Source: JAGXQV01 sp964505475 (GTDB lineage: Bacteria; Pseudomonadota; Gammaproteobacteria; Burkholderiales; Sulfuricellaceae). From it: a DNA stretch of 46,485 nucleotides. The notes below the pieces were generated by a model. That model worked only from the letters and a program-made list of their open reading frames with translations. It was not told the DNA's origin and did no database searches. The DNA is taken from positions 1-46,485 of the forward strand of contig CAZDIJ010000018.1 in the NCBI GenBank assembly GCA_964505475.1. The letters are read 5' to 3'. The position numbers and the translations under genes are program-made. Below, piece by piece: positions 25,843-34,251 of the stretch (position 1 is the first letter of the stretch; every line of letters starts with the position of its first letter).

Positions 25843-25968
25843 GGGGACTCCAATTGCGGCGCGGGGTGCGCTCGGGTAACATTATACCTTTTTAGATTGC
25901 CGTGCTTGCGTCGCGCGGTTACCAGCCTAGCCATGAGGCATCAGCGGAAACGAAGGAAAACTCCACCC

Positions 25969-27195
25969 ATGCAGCCCGTCCTCAAATCCACCAAGCTCAA
26001 CAACGTCTGCTATGACATTCGCGGGCCGGTGATGGCGCGTTCGCGCGAGATGGAAGAGGAAGGCCACCGCATCATCAAGCTGAACATCGGCAACCCCGCC
26101 GCGTTCGGCTTCGAGGCGCCGGAGGAAATCGTCCACGACGTCATCATGAACTTGCCCAACGCTTCCGGCTACTCCGATTCCAAGGGGCTGTTCGCGGCGC
26201 GCAAGGCGATCATGCATTACACCCAGCAGAAGGGCATTCCCGATGTGCAGATGGAGGACATCTACATCGGCAACGGGGTTTCCGAGCTGATCGTGATGGC
26301 GATGCAGGCGCTGCTCAACAACGGCGACGAGGTGCTGGTGCCGACGCCGGACTATCCGCTGTGGACGGCGGCGGTGACGCTGGCGGGCGGCGTGGCGCGC
26401 CACTACCTGTGCGACGAGGGCAGCGGCTGGTTGCCCGATCTGGACGACATTCGCGGCAAGATTTCCGCCAAGACCCGCGCCATCGTCGTCATCAACCCCA
26501 ACAATCCGACCGGTGCGCTGTATCCGGTGGAACTGCTCAAGGATATTGTCGAGATTGCCCGCCAGCATCAATTGATCGTTTACGCCGACGAAATCTACGA
26601 CAAGGTGTTGTACGACGGCAATCATCATGTTTCCATCGCCTCGCTGGCGGACGACGTGCTGTTCGTCACCTTCAACGGTCTGTCGAAAAACTACCGCGCC
26701 GCCGGCTACCGTGCCGGCTGGCTGTCGGTTTCCGGCGAGAAGCGCCATGCCAGGGATTATGTCGAGGGGCTGACCATGCTGGCCTCGATGCGCCTGTGTT
26801 CCAACGTGCCGGCGCAGTTCGCCATCCAGACCGCGCTCGGCGGCTACCAGAGCATCGACGATCTGGTGGCGCCGGCCGGGCGGCTGTGCCGCCAGCGCGA
26901 TCTGGCGTGGAAGATGCTGAACGACATTCCCGGCGTATCCTGCACCAAGCCGCAGGGGGCGATGTATTTGTTCCCGCGCCTCGATCCGAAAATGTATCCC
27001 ATCGACGACGACCAGCAGTTCATCCTCGAACTGCTGCTTGAGGAAAAAGTGCTGCTGGTGCAGGGCAGCGGCTTCAACTGGCCGAATCCCGATCATTTCC
27101 GGGTGGTGTTCCTGCCCAACGTGGACGACCTCACCGAGGCGATCAGCCGCATCGCGCGCTTTCTCGACAATTACCGCAAGCGGCATGGAAATTAG
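25969..27195 (+). CDS. alaA: Alanine transaminase (AlaA-type PLP aminotransferase)
   Basis: This 408-residue fold-type I aminotransferase starts at ATG 25969 (MQPVLKSTKLNNVCYDIRG), with AAGGA about 11 bases upstream; the open frame extends far upstream but overlaps the divergent Mth938-like gene. The PLP-binding Lys is K240 in NGLSKNYRAAGYRAGW. NPNNPTGALYP and VYADEIYDKVLYDG are typical of the AlaA group, which converts pyruvate and glutamate to alanine and 2-oxoglutarate. Length matches E. coli AlaA. It precedes hom and thrC in the same direction, so it may belong to an amino-acid biosynthesis operon. Confidence 0.9.
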   Translation: MQPVLKSTKLNNVCYDIRGPVMARSREMEEEGHRIIKLNIGNPAAFGFEAPEEIVHDVIMNLPNASGYSDSKGLFAARKAIMHYTQQKGIPDVQMEDIYIGNGVSELIVMAMQALLNNGDEVLVPTPDYPLWTAAVTLAGGVARHYLCDEGSGWLPDLDDIRGKISAKTRAIVVINPNNPTGALYPVELLKDIVEIARQHQLIVYADEIYDKVLYDGNHHVSIASLADDVLFVTFNGLSKNYRAAGYRAGWLSVSGEKRHARDYVEGLTMLASMRLCSNVPAQFAIQTALGGYQSIDDLVAPAGRLCRQRDLAWKMLNDIPGVSCTKPQGAMYLFPRLDPKMYPIDDDQQFILELLLEEKVLLVQGSGFNWPNPDHFRVVFLPNVDDLTEAISRIARFLDNYRKRHGN

Positions 27196-27284
27196 GGGCT
27201 AGGGGGCAGGGCTAGGGTTTAGTGTTCGCCCGGCGCGCAGTGCCGGGATTTTGCTAGCCTCTAGTCCCCAGCCCCTAGTCTCTC
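27194..27284. repeat. Dispersed palindromic intergenic repeat, copy 2 (CTAGCCCCTAG family)
   Basis: The alaA-hom gap holds an inverted repeat with AGGGGCTAGGGGGCAGGG on one side and CTAGTCCCCAGCCCCTAG on the other, around a CCCGGCGC...GTGCCGGG core. It matches the element at 346-427 in both flank words and core. It ends just before the hom ribosome site. Confidence 0.7.
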
Positions 27285-27298
27285 TACAAGGAGAACCA

Positions 27299-28615
27299 AT
27301 GAAACCCATCAATGTAGGACTGTTAGGCCTGGGCACCGTCGGCGGCGGCACGCTCACGGTATTGCGCCGCAACGCCGGCGAGATCACCCGCCGCGCCGGG
27401 CGTGAAATCACGGTGAAAATGGCGGCGGTGCGCGACCTGGAGAAAGCCCGCAAGCTGGCCGGCGACGAACTGGAAATTGTCACCGACCCGTACGCCGTGG
27501 TGAACCATCCCGACATCGACATCGTGGTCGAACTGATCGGCGGCTACACGCTGTCCAAGGAACTGGTGCTCAAGGCCATCGCCAACGGCAAGCACGTGGT
27601 GACCGCCAACAAGGCGCTGCTGGCGCTGCACGGCAACGAAATCTTCGCCGCCGCACAGGCCAAGGGCGTGATGGTGGCCTTCGAGGCCGCAGTGGCGGGC
27701 GGCATCCCGATCATCAAGGCGTTGCGCGAAGGCTTGACCGCCAACCGCATCGAGTGGATCGCCGGCATCATCAACGGCACCACCAACTTCATTCTTTCGG
27801 AAATGCGCGACAAGGGCCTGTCCTTCGACACCGTACTCGCCGAGGCGCAAAAGCTCGGCTACGCGGAAGCCGACCCGACCTTCGACATCGAAGGCATCGA
27901 CGCCGCACACAAACTGATGATCATGTCCGCCATCGGCTTCGGCATCCCCATGCAGTTCGACAAGGCTTATACCGAAGGCATCAGCAAGCTCACGCGCGAG
28001 GACATTCAATATGCCGAAGAACTGGGCTACCGCATCAAGCTGCTGGGCATCACCAAGCGCACGCCGGAAGGAATCGAGTTGCGCGTACATCCCACGCTGA
28101 TCCCCGCCAAACGCCTGATCGCCAATGTCGAAGGCGTGATGAACGCCGTGCTGGTGAAGGGCGACGCCGTCGGCGCGACCCTATATTACGGGCGCGGCGC
28201 CGGTGCGGAACCGACCGCCTCGGCAGTCGTGGCCGATCTGGTGGATGTCACGCGCATGCTGACCTCCGACCCGGAAAATCGCGTACCGCACCTCGCCTTC
28301 CAGCCTGATGCCCTGTCCGACATTGCCATCCTGCCGATTTCCGAAGTGCGCACCTCGTACTACCTGCGCATGCGCGCCTTCGACAAGCCCGGCGTGCTCG
28401 CCGACGTGACGCGCATCCTCGCCGACCTGGGCATCTCCATCGACGCCATGATCCAGAAGGAGCCTTCGGAAGGCGAGGTGCTGGTGAATGTCATCATGCT
28501 GACCCACGAGACCGTGGAAAAGCACATCGACCAGGCCATCGCCAAGATCGAGGCGCTGTCGTCCATTGACGGCAAGGTGACGCGCATCCGTCTGGAAGAA
28601 TTGGGAAGCAACTGA
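27299..28615 (+). CDS. hom: Homoserine dehydrogenase with C-terminal ACT domain
   Basis: This 438-residue enzyme reduces aspartate semialdehyde to homoserine in the threonine/methionine pathway. ATG 27299 follows AAGGAG at a good distance. The N-terminal Rossmann motif is GLLGLGTVGGGTL (residues 6-18). The catalytic region includes VTANKALLALHG, AAVAGGIPIIKALREGL and GIINGTTNFILSEM, then GYAEADPTFDIEGIDAAHK. An ACT domain fills about residues 355-430 (SYYLRMRAFDKPGVLADVTR), which in this family gives feedback inhibition by threonine. No aspartokinase domain is fused. It lies upstream of thrC with a small hicB-like gene between. Confidence 0.97.
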   Translation: MKPINVGLLGLGTVGGGTLTVLRRNAGEITRRAGREITVKMAAVRDLEKARKLAGDELEIVTDPYAVVNHPDIDIVVELIGGYTLSKELVLKAIANGKHVVTANKALLALHGNEIFAAAQAKGVMVAFEAAVAGGIPIIKALREGLTANRIEWIAGIINGTTNFILSEMRDKGLSFDTVLAEAQKLGYAEADPTFDIEGIDAAHKLMIMSAIGFGIPMQFDKAYTEGISKLTREDIQYAEELGYRIKLLGITKRTPEGIELRVHPTLIPAKRLIANVEGVMNAVLVKGDAVGATLYYGRGAGAEPTASAVVADLVDVTRMLTSDPENRVPHLAFQPDALSDIAILPISEVRTSYYLRMRAFDKPGVLADVTRILADLGISIDAMIQKEPSEGEVLVNVIMLTHETVEKHIDQAIAKIEALSSIDGKVTRIRLEELGSN

Positions 28616-28650
28616 TTTTTAATGGCCGAAATATTTTCAGACGCCCTCAC

Positions 28651-28731
28651 CCCAACCCCTCTCCCGCCTGCGGGCGAGGGGCTTTGCTCCCTTCTCCCGC
28701 AGGCGGGAGAAGGACCGGGGATGAGGGAGTA
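28651..28731. repeat. Inverted repeat of the CCCTCACCCCAACCCCTCTCC type
   Basis: Two arms, CCTCTCCCGCCTGCGGGCGA and TTCTCCCGCAGGCGGGAGAA, form nested hairpins between hom and the hicB-like gene. Elements of this type are widely scattered between genes in proteobacteria. A diverged relative may lie near 41605-41640 (CCCTCTGGGAGAGG). It may act as a terminator for hom; no T-run is present. Confidence 0.65.
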
Positions 28732-28788
28732 TGGGGTGGCCTCCCCCAGTATCTTTTCCACATGCGATATTTATGCTGGAACGGTTGA

Positions 28789-29010
28789 ATGATGACTGAA
28801 CAATACCATTACGAAATCATCATTTATTGGAGCGCGGCGGATGCGTCATTTATCGCCGAAGCATCAGAATTGCCTGGGTGTGCGGCGGATGGCGAAACCT
28901 ATTCGCAGGCACTGCAAAACATCCAAATCGTAATCGGCGAGTGGATCGAGACCGCGCGAGAGCTTGGTCGCTCGATTCCCGAGTCCCGTGGGCGTTTGAT
29001 GTACGCCTGA
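28789..29010 (+). CDS. HicB-like antitoxin, no HicA partner
   Basis: This 73-residue protein starts at one of two tandem ATGs (28789 or 28792). It has the HicB partial RNase H-like fold: YEIIIYWSAADASFIAEASE, LPGCAADGETYSQALQNIQ and VIGEWIETARELGRSIPESR. The usual C-terminal DNA-binding domain is missing. No HicA-like gene lies on either side: upstream is an inverted repeat, and downstream thrC begins 32 bases later. It is therefore an orphan, either a relic of a toxin-antitoxin pair or a solitary member serving a pair elsewhere. Confidence 0.82.
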   Translation: MMTEQYHYEIIIYWSAADASFIAEASELPGCAADGETYSQALQNIQIVIGEWIETARELGRSIPESRGRLMYA

Positions 29011-29042
29011 ACTAAATTTCAGAAACGAGTGCAAAATTTACC

Positions 29043-30446
29043 ATGAAATACCTCAGCACCCGCGGCGGCATGTCGCCGAAAACCTTCAGCGAAATCCTGC
29101 TCGGCGGCCTGTCGCCGGACGGCGGCCTGGTGATGCCGGAAAGCTACCCGCAACTGAGCAAGGCCGATCTGGCCGCGTGGCGCAAGCTTTCCTATCCGCA
29201 ACTGGCCTTCGAGGTAATCAGCCGCTTCGCCGACGACATCCCGGCGGCCGATCTGAAGAAGATCATAACCGCGAGCTACACGGAACAAATCTTCGGTAGC
29301 GCCGACATCACGCCGGTGAAGACGCTGGAACCGGGGCTGCACATCCTCGAACTCTCCAACGGCCCGACCCTGGCCTTCAAGGACGTGGCGATGCAGTTCC
29401 TCGGCAACGTCTTCGAGTACGTGCTGGCGCGCGAGAACGCCGAACTCAACATCCTCGGCGCGACCTCCGGCGACACCGGCAGCGCGGCGGAATATGCGAT
29501 GCGCGGCAAGAAGGGCGTGCGCGTCTTCATGCTCTCGCCGCACGGCAAGATGAGTCCCTTTCAGACCGCCCAGATGTATTCGCTGCAAGACCCGAACATC
29601 TTCAACATCGCGGCCACGGCGCCGTTCGACGATTGCCAGGACATCGTCAAGGCGGTTTCAAACGACCTCGCCTTCAAGGAAAAGTACAAGATCGGCGCGG
29701 TCAATTCGATCAACTGGGCGCGCGTCATCGCCCAGGTGGTGTACTACTTCAAGGGCTACTTCGCCGTCACCCGAAGCGACGACGAGCAGGTGTCCTTCAC
29801 CGTTCCGTCGGGCAACTTCGGCAACGTCTGCGCCGGCCATATCGCCCGCCAGATGGGCTTGCCGATCGCCAAGCTGGTGGTCGCCACCAACGAGAACGAC
29901 GTGCTCGACGAGTTCTTCCGCACCGGCGTCTATCGCCCGCGCCCGCAGACGGTGCACACCAGCAGTCCGTCGATGGACATCACCAAGGCATCGAATTTCG
30001 AGCGCTTCGTGTTCGACCTGGTGGGGCGCGACCCCGCCGTGCTCAAGGACTTGTGGGCGCAGATCGAAAACCAAGGCTATTTCGACCTCAAGGGCACGCC
30101 TTATCTGGATAAGGTAAAGGCATACGGCTTCGTCTCCGGCGCCAGCAGCCACGCCGATCGCCTCGCCACCATCCGCAATGTGTTCGAGCGCTACGGCGTG
30201 ATGGTCGATACCCACACCGCCGACGGCATCAAGGTCGCGGCAACCTACCGCGAAGCCGGGATTCCCATGCTGTGCCTGGAAACCGCGCTGCCGGCCAAGT
30301 TCGACGAAACCATCATGGAGGCGCTGGGGCGCCATGCACCGCGCCCCGCCGGGCTGGGAAACCTGGAATCGCTGCCGCAGCGTTTCGAAGTGATGGCGGC
30401 GGACGTGGAAGCGATCAAGCGCTACATCGTCACCCACGTCGGATAA
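29043..30446 (+). CDS. thrC: Threonine synthase
   Basis: This 467-residue PLP enzyme converts O-phosphohomoserine to threonine. It begins MKYLSTRGGMSPKTFSEILL, the N-terminal form of the longer (class II) threonine synthases. The PLP Lys is K113 in NGPTLAFKDVAMQFLG. The phosphate-binding ATSGDTGSAAEYAM, then SINWARVIAQVVYYF and FTVPSGNFGNVCAGH, are all present. Length is normal. It follows hom after the small hicB-like gene, consistent with a threonine operon. Confidence 0.97.
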   Translation: MKYLSTRGGMSPKTFSEILLGGLSPDGGLVMPESYPQLSKADLAAWRKLSYPQLAFEVISRFADDIPAADLKKIITASYTEQIFGSADITPVKTLEPGLHILELSNGPTLAFKDVAMQFLGNVFEYVLARENAELNILGATSGDTGSAAEYAMRGKKGVRVFMLSPHGKMSPFQTAQMYSLQDPNIFNIAATAPFDDCQDIVKAVSNDLAFKEKYKIGAVNSINWARVIAQVVYYFKGYFAVTRSDDEQVSFTVPSGNFGNVCAGHIARQMGLPIAKLVVATNENDVLDEFFRTGVYRPRPQTVHTSSPSMDITKASNFERFVFDLVGRDPAVLKDLWAQIENQGYFDLKGTPYLDKVKAYGFVSGASSHADRLATIRNVFERYGVMVDTHTADGIKVAATYREAGIPMLCLETALPAKFDETIMEALGRHAPRPAGLGNLESLPQRFEVMAADVEAIKRYIVTHVG

Positions 30447-30610
30447 TTAAGCAGATATGGCAGTTAAGCCACGGATAGACACGGATGATCACGGATTATC
30501 AATGGATTGCATGGCGCGCGCACCTGCCGAACCGCTGTCTTATCGGTGTCAATTCGTGTTTATCCGTGGCTGGCTGAGTTTTTGAGAGTCAAACAAATGG
30601 GTGGGCGGCG
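30447..30610. repeat. Intergenic CACGGAT dispersed repeat, copy 1
   Basis: The gap after thrC carries GCCACGGATAGACACGGATG with a further CACGGATTATC on one side, and the opposing TTTATCCGTGGCTGG near 30565-30580 on the other. Such degenerate inverted repeats recur at 39709-39724 and 39959-39985. No gene is seen here. Confidence 0.55.
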
Positions 30611-31516
30611 GTGAGCAACCTGGTTCTGCTGGTCGCCTGTTTCCTCCTCGGCATGGCGCTGCGCCGTGCCGGCAGGTTGCCGGACAAGGCGCCGGCGGCT
30701 TTCAACGCCTTCATCATCCACATCTCCCTGCCGGCGCTGACGCTGCTCTACGTCCACGACTTGCGCTGGAATCCCAGCTACGGTCTGGCTGCGGCGATGG
30801 CCTGGCTGCATTTCGGCCTGGGGGCGGGATTTTTCTGGGCGGCCGGCAAGGCGCTGAAGCTGCCGCGCGCCACCATAGGCGCGCTGATGCTCACCGGCGG
30901 GATGGGCAACACCTCGTTCTTCGGCCTGCCGATGATCGAAACCTTCTACGGCAAGGAAGGCATCGCCGCCGGCATCATCGCCGACCAGTTGGGTTCCTTC
31001 CTGGTGCTCTCCACCCTGGGCATCGTCACCGCCAATCTGTATTCCTCCGGCGCCACCTCGCCCGGCGCCATTATCCGCAAGATCGTCCTGTTCCCCCCCT
31101 TCATCGCCTTGCTGGCCGCGTTGGCTTTGATCCCCGTCGAGTACCCGGAATGGACGGCGGCGGTGCTGAAACGCCTCGGCGACACCCTGGCGCCGCTGGC
31201 GCTGGTGTCGGTAGGATTCCAGTTGCGCCTCGGGCATCTCGCCGGCAATACCCGCAATCTCGCCATCGGTCTGGCGTTCAAGCTGTTGCTGGCGCCGCTG
31301 GCGCTATACCTGCTTTACGTCGAATTGCTCGGCGCCGGCGGGGCGGTCATCCAGGTCACCTTGTTCGAAGCGGCGATGCCGCCGATGATTACCGCCGGGA
31401 TCATCGCCGCCGAGCATGATCTCGACCCGCCTCTCGCCAATCTGATGGTGGCGGTGGGGCTGCTGCTGTCCTTCTTCACCCTGACCGGCTGGTGGTGGGC
31501 GATGCGTGGGGTCTAG
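30611..31516 (+). CDS. AEC-family (auxin efflux carrier-like) permease
   Basis: This 301-residue integral membrane protein starts at GTG 30611 (VSNLVLLVACFLLGMALRR). About ten hydrophobic segments are visible across its length, in the two-times-five arrangement of the AEC/BASS fold. Typical parts are FNAFIIHISLPALTLLY near residues 35-50, LMLTGGMGNTSFFGLPMIE, and QVTLFEAAMPPMITAGIIA near the C-terminus. Members carry small organic anions; the substrate cannot be inferred here. It is the last gene in this direction before the BNR-FecR-cyclase set, which begins 119 bp later. Confidence 0.9.
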   Translation: MSNLVLLVACFLLGMALRRAGRLPDKAPAAFNAFIIHISLPALTLLYVHDLRWNPSYGLAAAMAWLHFGLGAGFFWAAGKALKLPRATIGALMLTGGMGNTSFFGLPMIETFYGKEGIAAGIIADQLGSFLVLSTLGIVTANLYSSGATSPGAIIRKIVLFPPFIALLAALALIPVEYPEWTAAVLKRLGDTLAPLALVSVGFQLRLGHLAGNTRNLAIGLAFKLLLAPLALYLLYVELLGAGGAVIQVTLFEAAMPPMITAGIIAAEHDLDPPLANLMVAVGLLLSFFTLTGWWWAMRGV

Positions 31517-31635
31517 GCTTACTCGCGGAGCCAAATTTCAGATGGATTTTGGTGGCTGAGGTAGTATTATCAAAATATATCCGGTGCCGTGCCGCCGTAT
31601 TGCATCGTTCAGGTCGTGACAGGGAGATTATGATT

Positions 31636-34236
31636 ATGAAAACTCGATTTTTATCCTTTTTTTATTGCCTGCTGGGCTTGTTCTGGTCGTGTTCCCCGCT
31701 TTTTGCCGCCAGTTGGAGCAGCGTTTCCACGGTAAAGCCCACCTGGCTGGTGGCGGGGTCGGGGAGCAATATGTATGCGGCGGGCAGCAGTGCGGTCTAC
31801 GCCAGCAGCGATTCGGGCAAAACCTGGCAATCGGCCTCCGCGCCCGGCGGCAGCCCATACGCCGCCTTGGCGTTTGCCAATGGCCAACTGTGGATCGGCA
31901 CCCTGGAGCAGGGCGCCGCCTATAGCGCCAACCATGGGGGCAGTTGGACGGCATCCTCCAGTGGCTTGATTTCACCTCTGTCGAAGACCGCGCTTCAAAT
32001 TCATGCCATCGCCGCCCAGCCCGGCTCCTCAACCAAACTGGTGGCGGGCGCCGCCCAAGGCGCCTATGTCAGCAGCGATGGCGGAAGTTCCTGGAAAAGC
32101 GATAGCATTCAGGGCTTGCCGACCACCGGGACATGCCCCTTCTGCATCAAGCAAGCCGTTTATGCGCTTGCGGGCTTCGAGGGCAGTTCGATTCTGGCGG
32201 GTACCGCAAACGGGATTTACAAGAGCACCGATGGCGGAACGACCTGGGCAAGCGCGGGGCTGACGGGAACCTCGGTCAAAATGTTGTCGGCGGGGGCGAG
32301 CAAGGCTTATGCGCTTACGGACGCCGGTGCTTTGTACAAATCCAGCGGCACGGCCTGGGAACCGGTAACGGTTTCGGCTACTACGGTCTATGCGCATCCG
32401 AGCAAAGCCGGCACGGTCTTTTTCGGCACATCTCAAGGCCAGGTGTTCAGCAGCACCGATGACGGCGCCAACTGGACGGACATTTCCGATTCGACGCTTT
32501 CCGGCGCGGTCAATGCGATCGCCGCTCCGGCGGATATGGCCGATAACCTGGTGGTCGCCACGAGCGCCGGGGTATTTCTCTACGGCGCCGCATCGGCATC
32601 CTCCTTGGTTATCCCGCCGGCAACCAATGTGCCGCTCAATACCGCGATCACCTCGGACGAAGTCACGATTACCGGGTTGCAGAAGGCGGTGGCCATCAGC
32701 ATTGTCGGCGGGCAATATTCCATCAATAGCGGCGCCTTTACCAGCCAGCCTGGGATAGTGGCCAACGGCGCGCGCCTGAGAGTGCGGGTGACCTCGGCCA
32801 GCGCCTATAACGCCAGCGTGACCGCCACGGTTACCGTCGGCACGCTGACCGGATCGTTCGTGGCCACGACCCTCAAGATCACTCCGGTGACCAGCCTGAC
32901 GCAGGTATTCACCACGGCGCCGCCCGGCGCGCAGATCGTCGATGGCAAGGTGGTGTTTTCCACGCCGGTCGCGGCTACCCTGCAAACCACCCTGCCGGCG
33001 GGCGCACTGGTCGAAACCGTCGCGGGCAGCGCACTGTCAACTACCGGCGGAAAGCTGACCTTTACCGACCAAACCGGCGGTTCCAGCCTGACGTTCGCGA
33101 CGGTCGGCAGCACCACCGCGCCGCTGGTCGCCAGCGGTACTTATGGCGTGCAATCCACTGTCAGCGGAAACGTGATTCCGGTCGGGGGCGGCACGAATGT
33201 CGGGGTGATTACCACTACCACCACCCAGGACACCATGACGCTCAATCGCGGCTCCACGCAAACCTCGGCGTTCGTGCAAAGCGGCCTCGTCAACATCCAG
33301 TCCTCCGGGGCGACCTCTTCCACCGGGGTCTACGGCGGCGAGACCGCGGAGGTCACCAACCTCGGCAGTCTCAATCGCGTCCGCATCGGCTCCTTGTCGG
33401 GCGACCAGAATCTTCCTGGCGATCCGGTGACGGTGTCCAACGTGACCACCGATTCGACCATTCCGAACCTCAGCGGCAATCTCCCGCGTCTCAGCAATAC
33501 GGCTTCGCTGCTGGATGTGATCCGCGATGCTTTGAACGTCAAGTTCGGAGTTTCCACGGGGCAGGTGACTTACGACAGCACCAATAAAATTGTCACGTAT
33601 ACGGTAAATGGCGCGGTGTACCGCTTTATCCCGTTAGGCGTGCCGACCGTCCAGATCGGCGGCTCGCTTGCTTCGCGTTTTGAAGCGGCCAATCCGGCGA
33701 GTTCGGCAAGCGGCTCGTTTTCCCTGGCCAGCCGTGGCATTCAGGTGACGTTGGCCAGCACCCTGGGGTACTTTACCGACCTTAACCAGGCGTTGCAGGC
33801 GCTCGACCCCAACGCCAAGACGAGGATCAGAAGCAGCGGCGCGCTCCAGCTAACCATCGGCGGAAGCGATTACGTCGGCATCCCCGGCAGCAATGCGTTG
33901 GGCGGCGGCACGATCCAAACCCCCGGTTTTCAAATCGACAGCAAGGGCTACTATGCCTTCAAGGACAGTACCGGAGCGGTGCAAACGCTTTACCCGGTCT
34001 TCGCGGACGTCAGCGTCACCGATCAAACCGTGAAAGCCATCGACCCCGCCGGCTCGGCGAGCGATAACGGCAACGGAACGACCACCATGATTTTGCAGGG
34101 CAGCAGCTATACCCTCAAGCCGGGCTATCCGCTCATACCATTGCCGGCATCCCATGCCAGCGATCTTTGGTGGCAGGATGGCGCCACGCTTTACCTGCGC
34201 TTTCCCGACAATACCGCCCAAGGCTTTACCTTGTAA
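31636..34236 (+). CDS. Secreted protein with BNR/Asp-box beta-propeller
   Basis: This 866-residue protein begins MKTRFLSFFYCLLGLFWSC at ATG 31636, with AGGGAG nine bases upstream; ATG 31630 is an alternative. A signal peptide should be cut near LFA/ASW. Residues 30-320 carry Asp-box motifs SSDSGKTW, SSDGGSSW, STDGGTTW and SSTDDGANW, as in sialidase-like or photosystem-assembly-like propellers. A segment with TITGL...ISIVGGQYSINSGAF (about 345-415) matches a beta-sandwich domain seen in exported proteobacterial proteins. The rest is Gly/Ser/Thr-rich with no recognised domain. It lies 15 bp upstream of the FecR-barrel gene, so they probably share an operon and an envelope role. Confidence 0.75.
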   Translation: MKTRFLSFFYCLLGLFWSCSPLFAASWSSVSTVKPTWLVAGSGSNMYAAGSSAVYASSDSGKTWQSASAPGGSPYAALAFANGQLWIGTLEQGAAYSANHGGSWTASSSGLISPLSKTALQIHAIAAQPGSSTKLVAGAAQGAYVSSDGGSSWKSDSIQGLPTTGTCPFCIKQAVYALAGFEGSSILAGTANGIYKSTDGGTTWASAGLTGTSVKMLSAGASKAYALTDAGALYKSSGTAWEPVTVSATTVYAHPSKAGTVFFGTSQGQVFSSTDDGANWTDISDSTLSGAVNAIAAPADMADNLVVATSAGVFLYGAASASSLVIPPATNVPLNTAITSDEVTITGLQKAVAISIVGGQYSINSGAFTSQPGIVANGARLRVRVTSASAYNASVTATVTVGTLTGSFVATTLKITPVTSLTQVFTTAPPGAQIVDGKVVFSTPVAATLQTTLPAGALVETVAGSALSTTGGKLTFTDQTGGSSLTFATVGSTTAPLVASGTYGVQSTVSGNVIPVGGGTNVGVITTTTTQDTMTLNRGSTQTSAFVQSGLVNIQSSGATSSTGVYGGETAEVTNLGSLNRVRIGSLSGDQNLPGDPVTVSNVTTDSTIPNLSGNLPRLSNTASLLDVIRDALNVKFGVSTGQVTYDSTNKIVTYTVNGAVYRFIPLGVPTVQIGGSLASRFEAANPASSASGSFSLASRGIQVTLASTLGYFTDLNQALQALDPNAKTRIRSSGALQLTIGGSDYVGIPGSNALGGGTIQTPGFQIDSKGYYAFKDSTGAVQTLYPVFADVSVTDQTVKAIDPAGSASDNGNGTTTMILQGSSYTLKPGYPLIPLPASHASDLWWQDGATLYLRFPDNTAQGFTL

Positions 34237-34251
34237 CCAGGGAGAAACGTC

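Noticed and set aside
28621..28788. Search for a HicA toxin next to the HicB-like gene
   Set aside because: The space is filled by an inverted repeat and holds no frame of suitable length with HicA features.
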